From the NCBI GenBank assembly GCA_000499405.2, contig HG738139.1:15910858-15974857 (forward strand): a stretch of DNA of 64,000 nucleotides. The letters are read 5' to 3'. Below are positions 12,801 through 26,600 of this stretch, in pieces. A program made the translations under genes and the position numbers. Source of the stretch: Onchocerca volvulus. Its lineage: Eukaryota > Nematoda > Chromadorea > Rhabditida > Onchocercidae. Under the pieces are notes generated by a model. The model did not search any database and was not told where the DNA came from. It saw only the letters and a program-made list of their open reading frames with translations. Each line of letters begins with the position of its first letter. Positions within the stretch are counted from its first letter, which is position 1.

Positions 12801-15290
12801 ATTTTTTTTTTTTTTTTTTATTTACTTTTATTAATCCTAAATTTGCTGTTCTAAAATGTTTGAAATTTAATAAAAAAAAATTTTTTTTTCAAAATTTCAA
12901 ATTTGCTTTAAAAATTTCCCTTATCTTCAAGTGAAATATAAATTATAATTTGATATTTATCTGGTTAACTGATTTTGTATTTCATTTCTAATATATTCAA
13001 TAATATTTTATACCTACTATTAATCAGTTATATTCAATATGGCTAATATGAAATGTGTATATGTGTGTGTGTGTGTACGAAATATTTCATTTCCACAAGT
13101 ATTTGATTTAATAAATTTTTGCCATTCTGAGAATTTAATTTAACAATTTAATATTTAAATTGTATTTTAATCACTATTTGTCAAGCATCATACTACTTCA
13201 AATTTTTGATGAAACCATTAACGTTCGTCTATCAAGTTATAATTCATTCGTTTGCTCTAATTTTTTTTACTTTTTTTTTTATTTAAATGAAGTGATCGTT
13301 GTTAAACAAAGAATACAACGAAACGAATAACTATCAGTTGTGAAATATTCAGGTTTCAGTCTATCATATTCAGCACAGTGTAAATGTGTTAAATCATTCT
13401 TCCGCACTTTGAAATTTATTGGATAACAAATATCCTTAAAACATATAGTAGAAATGGCATGAAAACATTCAGGAGATAGAAAAAGTAGCAGAAATTTTAG
13501 AACTTAATCAAATTTTCATCAAAAATTCAAATAGGAATTGTTCAGCTGCAGCTTATCTATGGATAAATACGGATATTGTCAAAAAATTAATTTGTTTTAA
13601 TTCAATTAATTTATAATGCTTAATAATTGCTAATTTCATCATATACATTTTTGCAAAAATTTTTTTTTAATATATGCAATCGATATTGCTTGAAATATTT
13701 TGTATGTAATTATTCAAATAAGTGAAAATTAATCATACCAAATAAATATTTTGATCAACACGTATCATAGTTTATCAAAATTACCCTTTCATTCCTAATT
13801 TAATATTTACTAAATAGTCGAGTTAATTTTATAAATATTCTATTATCGATTTTGCAATGTGCTTTATTTTAAGAATTAAAATTTGTACTTATCTAGTCTT
13901 TTGAATCCTTGAAAATTATTTATTTGGTGAGAAAGCTTGTGATAAAAGTTTTCTTTACAAAATATAGAATCAATTCCTTTGTGTTAAAATTTTTCTACAG
14001 TTTCAAAATGTTGTGAGAATATTTTTTCATATGTATGGTACTTCTTCAATTTAAATTACTGAATTTTTAATTGGATCATTAGGTTATTGTGAAGGATAAC
14101 TTTTTTTGTTCTATGTGATAATTTTTCGGATTTCATATTTGTTATTTTTCGAATTTAGTAAAATTTAACTTCAATTTGAATTATTTCGTTTGTTTATTAA
14201 TTAGCAACACTCAATTTTGACAATTACCACTTATTGCAACGAATTGTAAAAATTCATAATTAATTTTGTCATCAAAAAAAAAATAACGACAAAAATTAGT
14301 TTTCATTTTTTTCAACGATACAATGGAATGAATTACAATTTCAAATTCCTTTCATACTTTCTTCCTTGGATTCATTTTTGATAGAAAAAAAGTTCGCGAT
14401 TTTGTGAAAATTGTCAAAATACTTCATTTTGCATATTTTTTTTATTTACATTTAAATTTTAAGTTTTCCAAACAATAATTTAAAAAATATTTAAAACTGG
14501 TGTGGGAGATATTTTTCAACTAACCTACTGTAAAAATGTTTCGGGAAAAACTTTGCCATGATCTTCATAAAAGATAAAAGAAATCAAAAAAATTAGTCAC
14601 ATAAATAATTGGGGCTTTTCACAGTACAAATTTACAATATTTCATCTTTATCTCCTAAAAAACGCAAATTAACAAATAACACGAAAAGTTTTAAAAATTG
14701 ATTTTTCAATCAAAATAAATTTTTCATTAAACAAATTATTGCTTCTTTCTAGGCTGTTCTCAAGATTTCCATCAAATTGCAACAGAATTCCAGCGCAAAT
14801 TTCCACCACAAACAACACGAGATATTAAGCAAAAACGATTAGCAGAAATAATTAAGCAACGATTGATCGATTGTGATAATAAATCAAAAAATAATCTTTG
14901 GCATAATGTGATGAAATTATTGTCGAATGCAAAACTTTCACTCAGGTAGTATTTTTTTTTTTGATATTTTGTTTTTTTTTTATTTTCTTTTTTTCTAGTC
15001 AAAAAAATTCGAAATTAAAACAAAAAAGAAAAAAAAAAAGAATATAACACTTAAAACTATGAAAGTTTTACAGCGAAAAAGAAGGATGCAAGAATGGATT
15101 GGTGCAGGAACGTATCGCATGCGTCAACTTGCTTTCGTACACGTGTCAATTTATCGCACGTGATTACACGTTTCGTCTAGTACCTGCTCGAGTAATTATC
15201 CAAGAAGCACGACTAACTGAAGATGGAGCTGCTAAATGCGCAAAAGTGATAAGACTAATCAAAAAGCAAAACAAACCGAAGTCAATTTAG
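9884..15290 (+). CDS. Secreted protein of unknown function with Ser-rich region and C-terminal six-Cys domain
   Basis: I do not recognise this family. Four exons join in frame: 9884-10090, 10557-11154, 14753-14945 and 15074-15290, giving 404 residues. Residues 1-23 form a clear signal peptide (hydrophobic LISFLIIHGF, ending in INAQ). The mature N-terminal half is basic and low in structure, with no cysteine. A Ser/Leu/Pro tract from TCA/CCA repeats covers about residues 194-222. The last ~135 residues differ: they hold all six mature cysteines (CSQDF, LIDC, EGCKNG, IACVN, YTCQF, AAKCAK), enough for three disulfides, within a helical-looking segment. Dibasic sites (SRRKS, SRKAPRAK) could allow processing. 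It may be a secreted or cuticle/extracellular-matrix factor, but that is only inference. Intron 2 is 3.6 kb. AATAAA occurs about ten bases after the stop codon. Confidence 0.75.
10930..11018 (+). repeat. Coding TCA/CCA trinucleotide tract (poly-Ser/Leu/Pro)
   Basis: Imperfect runs of TCA with ACTATCATCA and CCA units encode a Ser/Leu/Pro-rich linker in the secreted protein. Other frames give poly-His on the plus strand and poly-Asp on the minus strand; these are shadows. Such a tract is likely to vary in length between isolates. Confidence 0.85.
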
Positions 15291-16563
15291 AAATGGAAAA
15301 ATAAAATTTGATGAGACAATTCTTTTGTTATTTTTTCAACAAATTTAGTTCTATGAACTCGTGCTAATATGCATTTGTCATATTTATTTTTATATTGATT
15401 GATCGAATTTAATTACAAATATTGAATGAATGAATGAAAGAATGATGATTAAATCAATGTTTCAAACCAATATGAAAAATTGGAAATCATATTAAGATAG
15501 CAATTTTTAAATTCATATTATTTGTTACACATTGTTTTATTTGTAAGGATTTTAAATCTTTTGTCGGCGAAAATAAGAAAATAATATTAATACTTACATT
15601 GAACATGTTATCGCAAGAAGACATTTAAGAAGAAATGATTAAAAAAATTAATTTCTGCAAATTTTTCTCCATCATTTTTATACTTCAATATATTGAGAAT
15701 GATGACATTAGCATTTGAATAAATACGGCTTATAATTAATAATGTTGTTTGATAAAAATTATCGATAAGAAGAATGACAGTGAATTAAAAATCTTAAAAA
15801 TATTCATAAATACAAAGTTGGCTTTATTTAATGATCAAATTATTCCGTTTTCACCAGAAAATATTTTTAGTATAATATTATAAAGTTTCAAGTAATAATT
15901 GATATTTGAAAGAATTACGAAAATCAGATGGATTTAGTTGAAAATAATATAAAATTTCTGAAATTACTGCTACTAATTAAACATCCATTAAATGATGATG
16001 AGAAAGAATCTTGGTCATAAGAAGAATAAAAAGGGAATAAATGATAGCTTGATAGCAAATAGAGAATAAACAATTGTTTTAGTAAATAAATTTCTAATAG
16101 TTTGATGTCTTCAAAAAACTCAAATTTAATTTAAAGTGGAAATCGATAGCAATATTCATGAAATTATTATGAATATTATGGGAAATATTTTTTTTTTTGA
16201 TCAAATGATAATTGAAATGTTGAATTAAAATTATTTCAAATTACTCTTGCGATAAAATTATTATCGATTAGAGAAAGATCGATAATTGGAAGTGGTTGCA
16301 ATTTTTGGACAACAATATGACATAGAAAAAAAATTCGAAAATTTTTTACATTAAAGAATAAATCTAATATAAGAGATGAACTTGAATTAAATTAAAAAAT
16401 GTAAAAAATGAATATTAAATCCTATTTCTTCTTCCTTACCAAATTTTATTCACTCTTAATTAATTGGTGCTATTTCGTGCAGGAAATTAATTTTAAAGAC
16501 TAAAATAACTATTACACCAATTACTCTTTCCAGATTATTTGGGAAATTTTTAGCAAAGTTAAA

Positions 16564-16597
<34 letters not shown>

Positions 16598-17663
16598 AAG
16601 GCTAGAATTTGAATAATTGGAAATTTTATACAAAAAAGAAGAAATATTTAATTTATTTTATTTTATTTAAAATAAAATATTAACACATAAAACAGTACTA
16701 TAGCTGGATAATGTCACCTTTACTTTTTCTTGACATATCCAAAATCAAAAACAATAAATATGGATATGGTTAATGGCAGGTACATTTGTATTCTCCTATT
16801 GAATTATTTACTCAATTAAGCTCGATTAATTAAATTTATATTTTCTGATTTTCAATATGAATGTGTAACTCGAATAGCCTAACATCGCACCAATTAAAAT
16901 TTAATTCAGCTTATTTCATTCAGTACATGTTGATAGGGAAACATCTGGAATTTTTTTGATTCCAAATTTCTAGAATATTTCATTTAAAATATTAATTTTC
17001 GATTTTCTTACAATGTTGTCAATATTTCGATCTGTTTTGCATCCATTTGAAAAACAATAAGATCAGAAGTTTTATAAGAAATGGTAAATGTTTTGTCAAT
17101 AGCAAATCATTTCGAATTTAATTTACTATTTTTTTCAACATCAAAACGAATTAGCAGAAATATTCGATGAACTTTGATAATAAAATAAGAAGATTCTTGA
17201 ATAGTTATAGAAAGAAATTAGCAAACAAATTGAGCTACAAAAAACTTTGATTTATAATAATTTAAAAAGAAAATAAAAACAAAAAATTTTGGCAAGCGAT
17301 GACACTGTTCGTAATAATATGGCAGAATGAAAGGACGATGAATGAAACAAAAGTATAAACATAACAAAAAACAAAACTTTCATTTTGTTTCACTAAGTAA
17401 AACTTTACATGAAAAAAATTTTACATAAAAAATATCAAAATTATCAGAATTGCCGCACATATTTCTCAATTATATAAGCAGAAACTGAAAAATTTCTAAT
17501 AATTTCAAAAATGTTTAATGAAATTTGTCCAACTTTGCATATTTTTGTAAAATTTTCGTTAAATTTTTTCTTTATCACATTCTTTTCTATTATATCTATG
17601 CTTTCTTGTGATAAAACAAATCTGAATTTTTTTCTCACATTTTCAGAATATTTATCAGTTAGA
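15291..17663. other. Convergent intergenic region, no gene seen
   Basis: This lies between the stop codons of two converging genes and should hold both 3' untranslated regions. It is AT-rich, with a poly-A run of about 31 at 16565-16595. I found no coding exon or RNA gene in it. Confidence 0.6.
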
Positions 17664-20600
17664 TTAAGGAGTATCATCTGAAAACGTTCTAAGCTGATAA
17701 TCGCCGAAATTCATACGTATATCACGACTCAACGCTTCCATTTGACTTCGGGCTAACTCTTTCAAGTCTTCCTTCGATGCAAATTCATATTCGTTTTCAT
17801 AACCAATCGAATGAACACTGTAATAAAAAATTTGCAATTCAATTAGAACACAAATCTGAAGTGTTAATTTTTAAAAATATAAAAATATATAATTTTTTAT
17901 GCTAAAATTTTCATGACAATATCATGTTAGTGATGAATTAAAGTGATAGACTGATTAATTTATCTTTAGCAAATATTTCTTCATTTCAAAAAAAAGAAAC
18001 TTTTAAAAATGAATAATAAGTAGTATGAATGTATTGCTTCCTAATAATTCTTACACATTTCTTAGATATAAACGATTATAAATCATCATAATTATAATTA
18101 CAGATGTCATATTTTTGAATATCAATAAAGCTCAGCTAATGGGCAAAATTGATTTTTGCTACAACAGCAAAAAAAATACATATCATAAACAATTAGTAAA
18201 TAATTGCAACCAAAAAATTTGTTTAATTAATTAGTTGGAATGATGATTTGTCAAAAATAAATTTACCGACATAGTCCTACGGATGACTTGATCTTTTCTA
18301 AGAAAATAAATAATTTTTTTATACAATAATTCATTTATTAATTAAGTATCAATTATTTTTTGTATTGTTGTATAATATTTCTTTTTTTTTTTAAAACAGT
18401 ATTTTCAATTCCTTATTTGTAATGCAAAATTCATATTTAGTTTGATGAAAAGTTTGAAATATAACCTATTCCATCGAAGATTACTGAAAAAGGATGATGC
18501 ACCAATAGATGAACAGATACTATCAATATCAGCATCATTGCCATTATCACTTTGGCTCCACAATCTATCCTTCCTTCGTTGTGAAATGCTTGCACGGTTA
18601 CAATCTCTGTAATTACTTGATAATGCATAGTATTCGAATAAGTAAATTAATTATCAATTATCATCAAATATTACCTTTAAGATTACAAAATAATTTGAAA
18701 AAATTTTATGAAGTCATTTTTGCGAAGTCTACTTAATTTTTATTGAAACCGAACTTTAAATTTTTATGAAGTCGTTCCAATCGACCACCGAGCATTTCAG
18801 AATCGGACCAATTGCCTTCTGATTCAGCATTATCGTATTCAGTATGACATGCGCTTGATATATCTCTCCTTAATAACAAATAATAAAAAGATCCAAAGTT
18901 TTGAAATTTTATCAGTATAAAGTTACAAATGATCATTTGAATAGTTATTTCATGGATAGTATTTTATATTATCTTTGAACTTGTCACTTTTAACTTACCT
19001 CAAGCTTTTAGTTGAGGTAGAAAGTGCAGTTGGAAATGGATGATCTTCAGGTGGCGGATCAAAGTTAGCGATCGCCGTAAGCTCAGCCAGCATTCGATCA
19101 ACACGGCTTGCTGCAGCTGCAAGCTTATCATTTCCATCAATTCCATCAAACGCTTGACTTGTATCCGATGTTATCGATCGATTTAACCAATTTGGCATTC
19201 GTCCGGTACAAAGCCGCCGACGACGATTTCGTTCTGGCGTCACTGATCGCTCACACTGAAAATGCCGCATTGTTAGCTTAATTAATATCATTCTAAGTTC
19301 AGTCAAATACCATAATTTTAATAAAATTTTTATTTAAAATTAATTATCATCATTTTTGGAAGCGCATGCTGCAAAAAAATTTCATAAAATGCATAAAATA
19401 TATACAAAGTATTGTAAAATTTGTTTTCAAATTATCATCGAAATTTGCGAAAAAAAAAAGGGAATATTTACTTGTGAATCAGATGACACATATATTTGAG
19501 GATCGAAATAATTTTGATTAGTATGCGTTGGAAGTTGCAAGGATGAAGTTGATGGCTGAGCATTAAGCTGAGCATTTTTCTCATACAATAACATTTCCGG
19601 TGTAATCCATTCCATTTCTGAATCCGTTTCAACGCCAACATCAATTGAATATACTTCAGATGAGAATGAAGAATTCATTGAAGCAAACATCTGAAGCAAA
19701 AAATGAAGGAATAGGATTCTACCGAATATAACAGAATGTTATCCTGTCACTGTATGACACATTCAGAGTTTGACAATTGATTTAAACAAGGAAATGAATA
19801 AAAATTGCGAAATAAAAGCCAAAAGAGAATCTGGAGGAACCTCTAATGGATTCTGTGACGATGAATTTTGTTCCAATTGAATAGATGACGAGTTGATGTC
19901 TGTTTCATCAGCCTGATAACTGGTATCCGGACAACTATCCTCGAATACATACGCATTGAGAGTTTTTGAAATTTTGATTGGTCTCGAGTCGAAATTGAAA
20001 TTCCTTGGCCTCAAAGCTAAATAGATCTCCTCGGACACCATAATACCGTAACAATTTGCATGTTGCATTAAGGTACGAGCACCCAAACATGGAGTACCAA
20101 TCAATTCATATGTAGGCTTTTGACTGTTTACAACTGTTGATAAAACTGATCCGCAATCAATACCTTAAATATATTCCTGAATCAACCTTTCTTCTGTTTA
20201 TTTACTGAAATTTTAGAAGATCACAATCAAAATACTTTAATTTTAATTTGTCATCTTTTTTTTGAGCAACGAATATTTGTAATATTTAAGTTTGCAAAGA
20301 AATGAAACAACGGCATTAATTTTTCTACAAAATTATATTTGATATTAATTAATTAATCGTAATATTTAATTCAATTTCAATGTGTATTTAAAGTTAGATA
20401 TTATATATTAAGCCAAAAAAATTCGCAACTATTGACAATATTTCAATTATGCGAAATTATTTTAAGAATAACAACATTTAACTAAGTTTTAACCATATAG
20501 AAAGATTATGCTAATAATTCACTAATGATTTTCTGTTTTAAATTAAAATTTTTTACCGATGTTTAAAGAAATGCCATGATCAGCAGCAAATGCCGAAATG

Positions 20601-23600
20601 TCTAATGCGAATTGCGTAAGCTCAGCAAGTAAGTCGCCAATTGTTGATGGCGTATCGTGAACCTGAAAAAAATGAAATGAATTCATTTATTTCGAAAATT
20701 TGATCTAGATAAATGAAGTTTTCATATAGTTCTTATTGATTGATTTGATTTGATATCTTCGAAATATTAGATCCAATTACAAGCCCTAAACGTTAATAGT
20801 ATTTGAGTAAAGTAAATTAGACTTACATTTAATTACATCATTTTTTTATAATTCATAAATTTCAAATAATTTTAAATTTAAGTTTTGAAAAATTTCGTAC
20901 TATAGGAAAACATCATTTTCAAACATTTTAACAAATAATAATATGGGCTGTGTTTTCGAAAAGGATTTGTATCTATTTAAATTTTAAGAATAATCAAAAA
21001 AACAAACATTTTTACAAAATTCCGGAATAACACCCACTGCAACAATATAATTTTTCTGACATCCTCGAATTTTTTCAATTCCTCGATGTTGCATAACAAT
21101 CTGAAATGAATTATTTGAAAGATGAAGCATTTTTCTTCAAAATTTCTACAAATAATACTAAAATGAATACAACCATAGAAATTAAATATTATATACAGTT
21201 TTGGAAGGAAAATAAAACAAGCATTTACCTGATCAAAAATGCATATTAAATTTTTAAGATTTCTTACGGCAGCTTCACCATCGTCATCATCGCTTAAAAT
21301 CTGCAAAATTAAAAAGATGGAAAATAAAGCGAAACAATAAGTTGAACAGTATCGAATTTTAAAAAGCGCCTTTTTTTCATTTTTTTTTGGTGAATTTTGT
21401 ATTAATCTAAGAAGTGAATAAATTATTCTTCCGTATTTTTCAATTATTTGCGTAATTATTTCAATAAAAATACTCATGATTTTTCTTGTAATAATGGATT
21501 TTTTCTGTTTCGAATTAATTTTATCGGATAAAATTTTGGATGGAAATCAAATTTCATTCTTTAATTTTAAAGGTAATAAAATATTCCATAATATTTTATT
21601 TATTTATCATCTTCATAACTAAGTAATTTTTCGTTCTTTTTTCTCTTCAACAACATATCTGGCTTATTGGTCATACATGATAATTAATTTTAATTAATTA
21701 AAAATGTATACATTGATATGAGCTATGCCAACACTATGACAGATATGATGATAAGGATCGGATTTGGTTGGAAAACTTTGTGCAATATGTAATGGTAGAG
21801 CATTTTGAAGCATTTGCTGATTGGCTAATTCAATTCGTTCTGCATTCGATGTCTCTTCTAATTCCTGAAACTATGTTTATCTTCAGTGATAAGACAAGTT
21901 CTTAACTGATAACAAAATGCTGATACAAATATTCAAAAGAAATGGATAAAAATAATAAGAGAAATAAGTTGAATCAATTTTTTTCAGTAAGAATTCTCCC
22001 CTTTTTGTATTTTATATTAATTAAGAAAAAAAATCTGATAAATTAAATATCGAAGTATCATATCGAGAACAAATATAATTTGTCTAATCGATCAATAATG
22101 CTATCTTTTCACATTATAAACTTTCTGTTATAAACATTCTATAAAAATCTTCCATTTTTTAATTGGTGAATCTATTTTCAATATAAAATCTTCTCAAAAA
22201 AGAAAATCAAGACTGTTTGTATAATAAAATCAAATATTTTACCTTAAGTTTTGACATAAATTCAAGCCTTAAAATTCGTTCATTCCTTCGGAATTGAAGG
22301 AAAATAAGCAATGATAACAAGAAAAGATCACCTAATAATTCCCATTCGACGTTGTAAGCCCTGTAAAGAGTTGAATAAAATTTTGATTACAATACATATA
22401 TATTAAATCTATAACTCTGACAATAAATTTTATTAAAATAAATTTATTTTTTATCTGAAATCTTGCAAAATTATTGAAATTTGAAAAATATATCAAATTT
22501 GATCATACCAGAAATGCTTTATATGATAAATTTCACATATTTGAATTAAAATTTTTACTTATTGTTAATACATTTCATCAATATTTTTGGAATTATTTGC
22601 TTTCATAGAAACTTTTAGCAAGCACTTTTTTTTTGCACTGAACATTATTTATCATTCCAATAGTTACAGAGATTTATTTTTCCAATGAATAGATAATTCA
22701 AATGCGTTTTATGTAATTAATAATTTAGCGCGAATTTTTATGTCTTTAATTTATTAATAACTTGTTAATTTTTCTAAAAAAAAAATTTCCAATTTTTGAA
22801 AGAAATTTTCTCATTTTTTTAAAGTTTTTATTTAATTGCTAACAAATGCAATAGCTTCATTTTAATGAACTTTTTTCATTGAAATAAAAACTAATGAGAA
22901 AATTTCAGTACTTAATGAATCATTTTAGAGTTCTCCTCGCATATATTTTACGATCTTCTCGATGCAAAGAAAAATTAATATTTTTGTGGGATGAAGATTT
23001 GTGATAATAAGCAAAACTGTGATAATTTCTATTTACGTATTTATAACATGTCCACGTAATATTGCTTAGCTTTCACGTCTCTTTCTTATAGCATCGTCGT
23101 TCTTGTCTTTTTTCTCAAATATTCTCTTTTAATTTATTTAAAAGAAATTGTTTACATGTTTACATAGTTAGATTGTAACGGAAACGAAATTGATTTAAAA
23201 CTTGTAAAACTGTTGAAATAAAATCTATTTACAATATTCCCCAGTTTCCAAGACTAATTTTACTTACCCAAACTTTTATTGTATTCATTTTATGAAATAA
23301 TGTTATGCAATTTCTTTGAATGAAACAAGTTTCAGGCCTTAATTTAAATTTTTCCTTATCTCTTTTTCAAATAAAATTTAATTTCCTTAAATGAATTCCT
23401 AAAAACATTTGGCTGCAATAAAATTTGGAAATTTTAACCAAATTAAATCAAAATTTTTCTGAATAATAATTTCTGCAAACTTTGGTCAAAATGAATTTTA
23501 CTAATTTTGACTTATCTTCGCAAAAAAAAAAAAAAAAAACCATTCATTTATCTTTTTCTCTTTCCCGTTGTTTCGAAATAACCCTGCAAATGCATTTGTT

Positions 23601-26600
23601 CTCAAAAATATTTTACTAGAAAAAAAAAAAAAAAAAAAGGACAGAAAAATGCATAAATCATTTTTTGAAGTACGGAGACAGTAGCGATGATCTTTGATCC
23701 AGTCTCCCATTCATTTCGGAAAGTTTTAAAACGAAATGATCCCAACAAGTAAATAGGAACTTTGTATTCATTCCTCTCTAAGCAACTGTTCAATTGTATA
23801 AAAATTGCTCCGAAAATTTCTCAAATTTATATTTTCACAAATTTAGCAGTCTAAAGTTTTTCAATGTTTTACGAAAACTTGTTCTTAGAGGCAATTTTAA
23901 CTTTGTATTTGACACTTTTTTAAAATATATACTTATATTTCTTTATTTATTAAAAACAAAAAAAAAGTATCATATGTTTAAGTCCAATCATCTACTAAAA
24001 AACTGTCATGATGATTTTTGAATATCAAAATTAAAATCCTTTCTGTATTTTAATGAGTTCTTTCTTTTCTTCTTTTTTTCTTGAAAAAAATTTTTCTTTA
24101 TTAAAAAGATAAAAAATATATATAAATTACTTCGCATAGTTTATATTTTTCTTTTAGTTATTCGCTCATCGATGCTTGAAAATGCCATAATTAAAATGCG
24201 TAATTATATTAACATAATAATTTATAAATTCTTCTGGAAAAATATAAATTATGAAAGATTTTTAAATATTAGAAAAGAAGAAAACAGTAAATAAATAAAA
24301 AAATAAATAAGTGCTCATGAATATTATCGAAAAACGTGAGATGCTCGTAATATTGATCGAAACAATTAAACAAAAGAAAATAACTCACGTAACAAACTGT
24401 GCGTAATTGACGTAAAGCATTGGATGAGTGATAAACGTATGACAAGAATATATGCTGAATGCAATCAGCAATACGCAAAATAATACCAATGACGGGAAAC
24501 GTACGAACACGGACGTGGCAAGCATCCAAAAGGCACAATTAAGTTGTGAAAAATGTACAATACCGCAATCATCTAATGGTGTCAAATTTGAATGTTGTGG
24601 ACAGGAAAACTGAAATCAAAAGTAATTGAAATCAAAGTAATTGGATTTAACTTTAATTAAATTGAAATGAATTAAAATTAGTCAAATTCGAATTTTAATT
24701 TAAGCTTAAATTAAAATTATATATTAAGAAAATACGAAAATTTAATTCATACCGAATAAAAAAATATAATATTCATTTTATATATATATATTTCACATTC
24801 TAATTGTTTATTTGAATTACAAGAAATGAATTGGACTAAATTTTAATTGAATAAAAAACTTATTTTAAAAAATATCCATCCACTTCTGTAATTGAATTAA
24901 TTTAAAAATAAAATGTAAGGATTTTTCTTTTTCATTTTTCTTCGTTATTTTTTTCACAAAAAAAAAAGGAGAAAAACAAGAGAAAACAAACTGCATTAAC
25001 AATGCCGCATATAAATAAAAGTGTTATAATTAATAAAATAATAATTGTATGACCAATGGCTGTCCTTGTTATAAATTGGCAAAAATTCTGAAATTCTTTT
25101 TATTTTTTAAAAGGGAAAATTAACAAATTTAATTAAAGATTTAATCAAAGATTTATCGAACAATTTACTTAACAAATATATCAAACGGTATTATTAAGAA
25201 TTTAATGGAAAAAAAAAAAAGGAAGACCAAAATAGTTGAATCATTTCGATCATATTTTTCAACTTTCATTAGCATTGTTATTAATATTATTATTATTATT
25301 ATTACCATTATTATAGAGTAAAAATAACCCATCGATCGGTAATATTTTAAAATGAGTATTTTGCTACTTTCCTAATGAAATTATTGCAATCAGGTTCGAA
25401 TGATTATTTATGATCAGAACAGAATGACATCTTATCATATCTGATCTATTTTAAAATGGATCGTTTTTGAACTCATTTTAATATTGTAAATTATCGAATT
25501 ATTTTTCATCGTTAATTTGGTATATCGATAATGCTTGTAATCATTAAATATTTAATTTCTGGAAACATACTTGAAAGAAATTTGCATAAAGTGTAAGCAA
25601 TATCATAAAAATAATAGCCAATGATATGATAATCATGATAAGCGTTGAAATTTGTCTGAAATAATTTTTTTTATAATGCGAAATAAGAAATAATAATTCC
25701 CATGCTAAATATATTATATCATAACAAATTAACCTTGGTAAAACCAAAACATGATAAATGCCATAAATAACGAGGAAAAATATACTGATAGCTAGTGCTG
25801 GTACAAACCATTGATCAAATTGTACTTGATACTGAAATGAATTTAAATTTTATAGATCAATTATTTTTTACTCAATAAATTTTTTTAATTTTGAAAAATG
25901 GAGTGAAAAAATGATGGTAAAAGCAAAGAAAACTATGGATACCAATAAATTTATGCTAAATATTTAAATTTAAATTGAAGATAATCTTTCTTGATGGTAT
26001 AAAAAAGCAATTATTTATTTCTTTTTTAATTTATATATTTTTCTTTAACACCATATTATACTCCAACGAAACTAAAAATTATTGTCAAAATTATACCAAC
26101 ACTTTTAAAAATGCTTTGAATGAGTAAATGCTACAGGAGAAAGGAGGAAAAGATAAGAAAAGATATAAAATGATAAATCTTAAATGAATTTATTGGATGA
26201 TATCCTAATTAAATGTTTGAACAATTATTAAGCAAATTGACCGCTTTTTCCATTTGTTGATTGCGAAAATATAATAAATAATTATTCATTATACTTCTAC
26301 CGTTATTGTCCTTATCAGTATTTTTTTTCCCATTCATCAATGCCAATTTATCTATTCGTCTGCAAAATTGTTTGTAATTAGATTTAATTATTTGAAACTT
26401 ATTTTAAAATTGCAAAATTACTACTTAATGTTATTATGAACTTCAGTTTTTTAGTAAGTTATCTTTTATTTATTTCCAACATTCGTTTCATGTTACATTA
26501 TTCGATTAACGTTTATTTAATGCAAATTCAAACTATTAAATTTTCTATTTTATTATGATTTTAATTTATTCAATAATTTGTCATTTAAAAAAAAAAGTAT

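Noticed and set aside
24269..24538. Minus-strand frame overlapping a cyclase exon
   Set aside because: The frame from 24609 to 24389 gives the cyclase membrane segment in phase with its neighbours; this one is an offset shadow.
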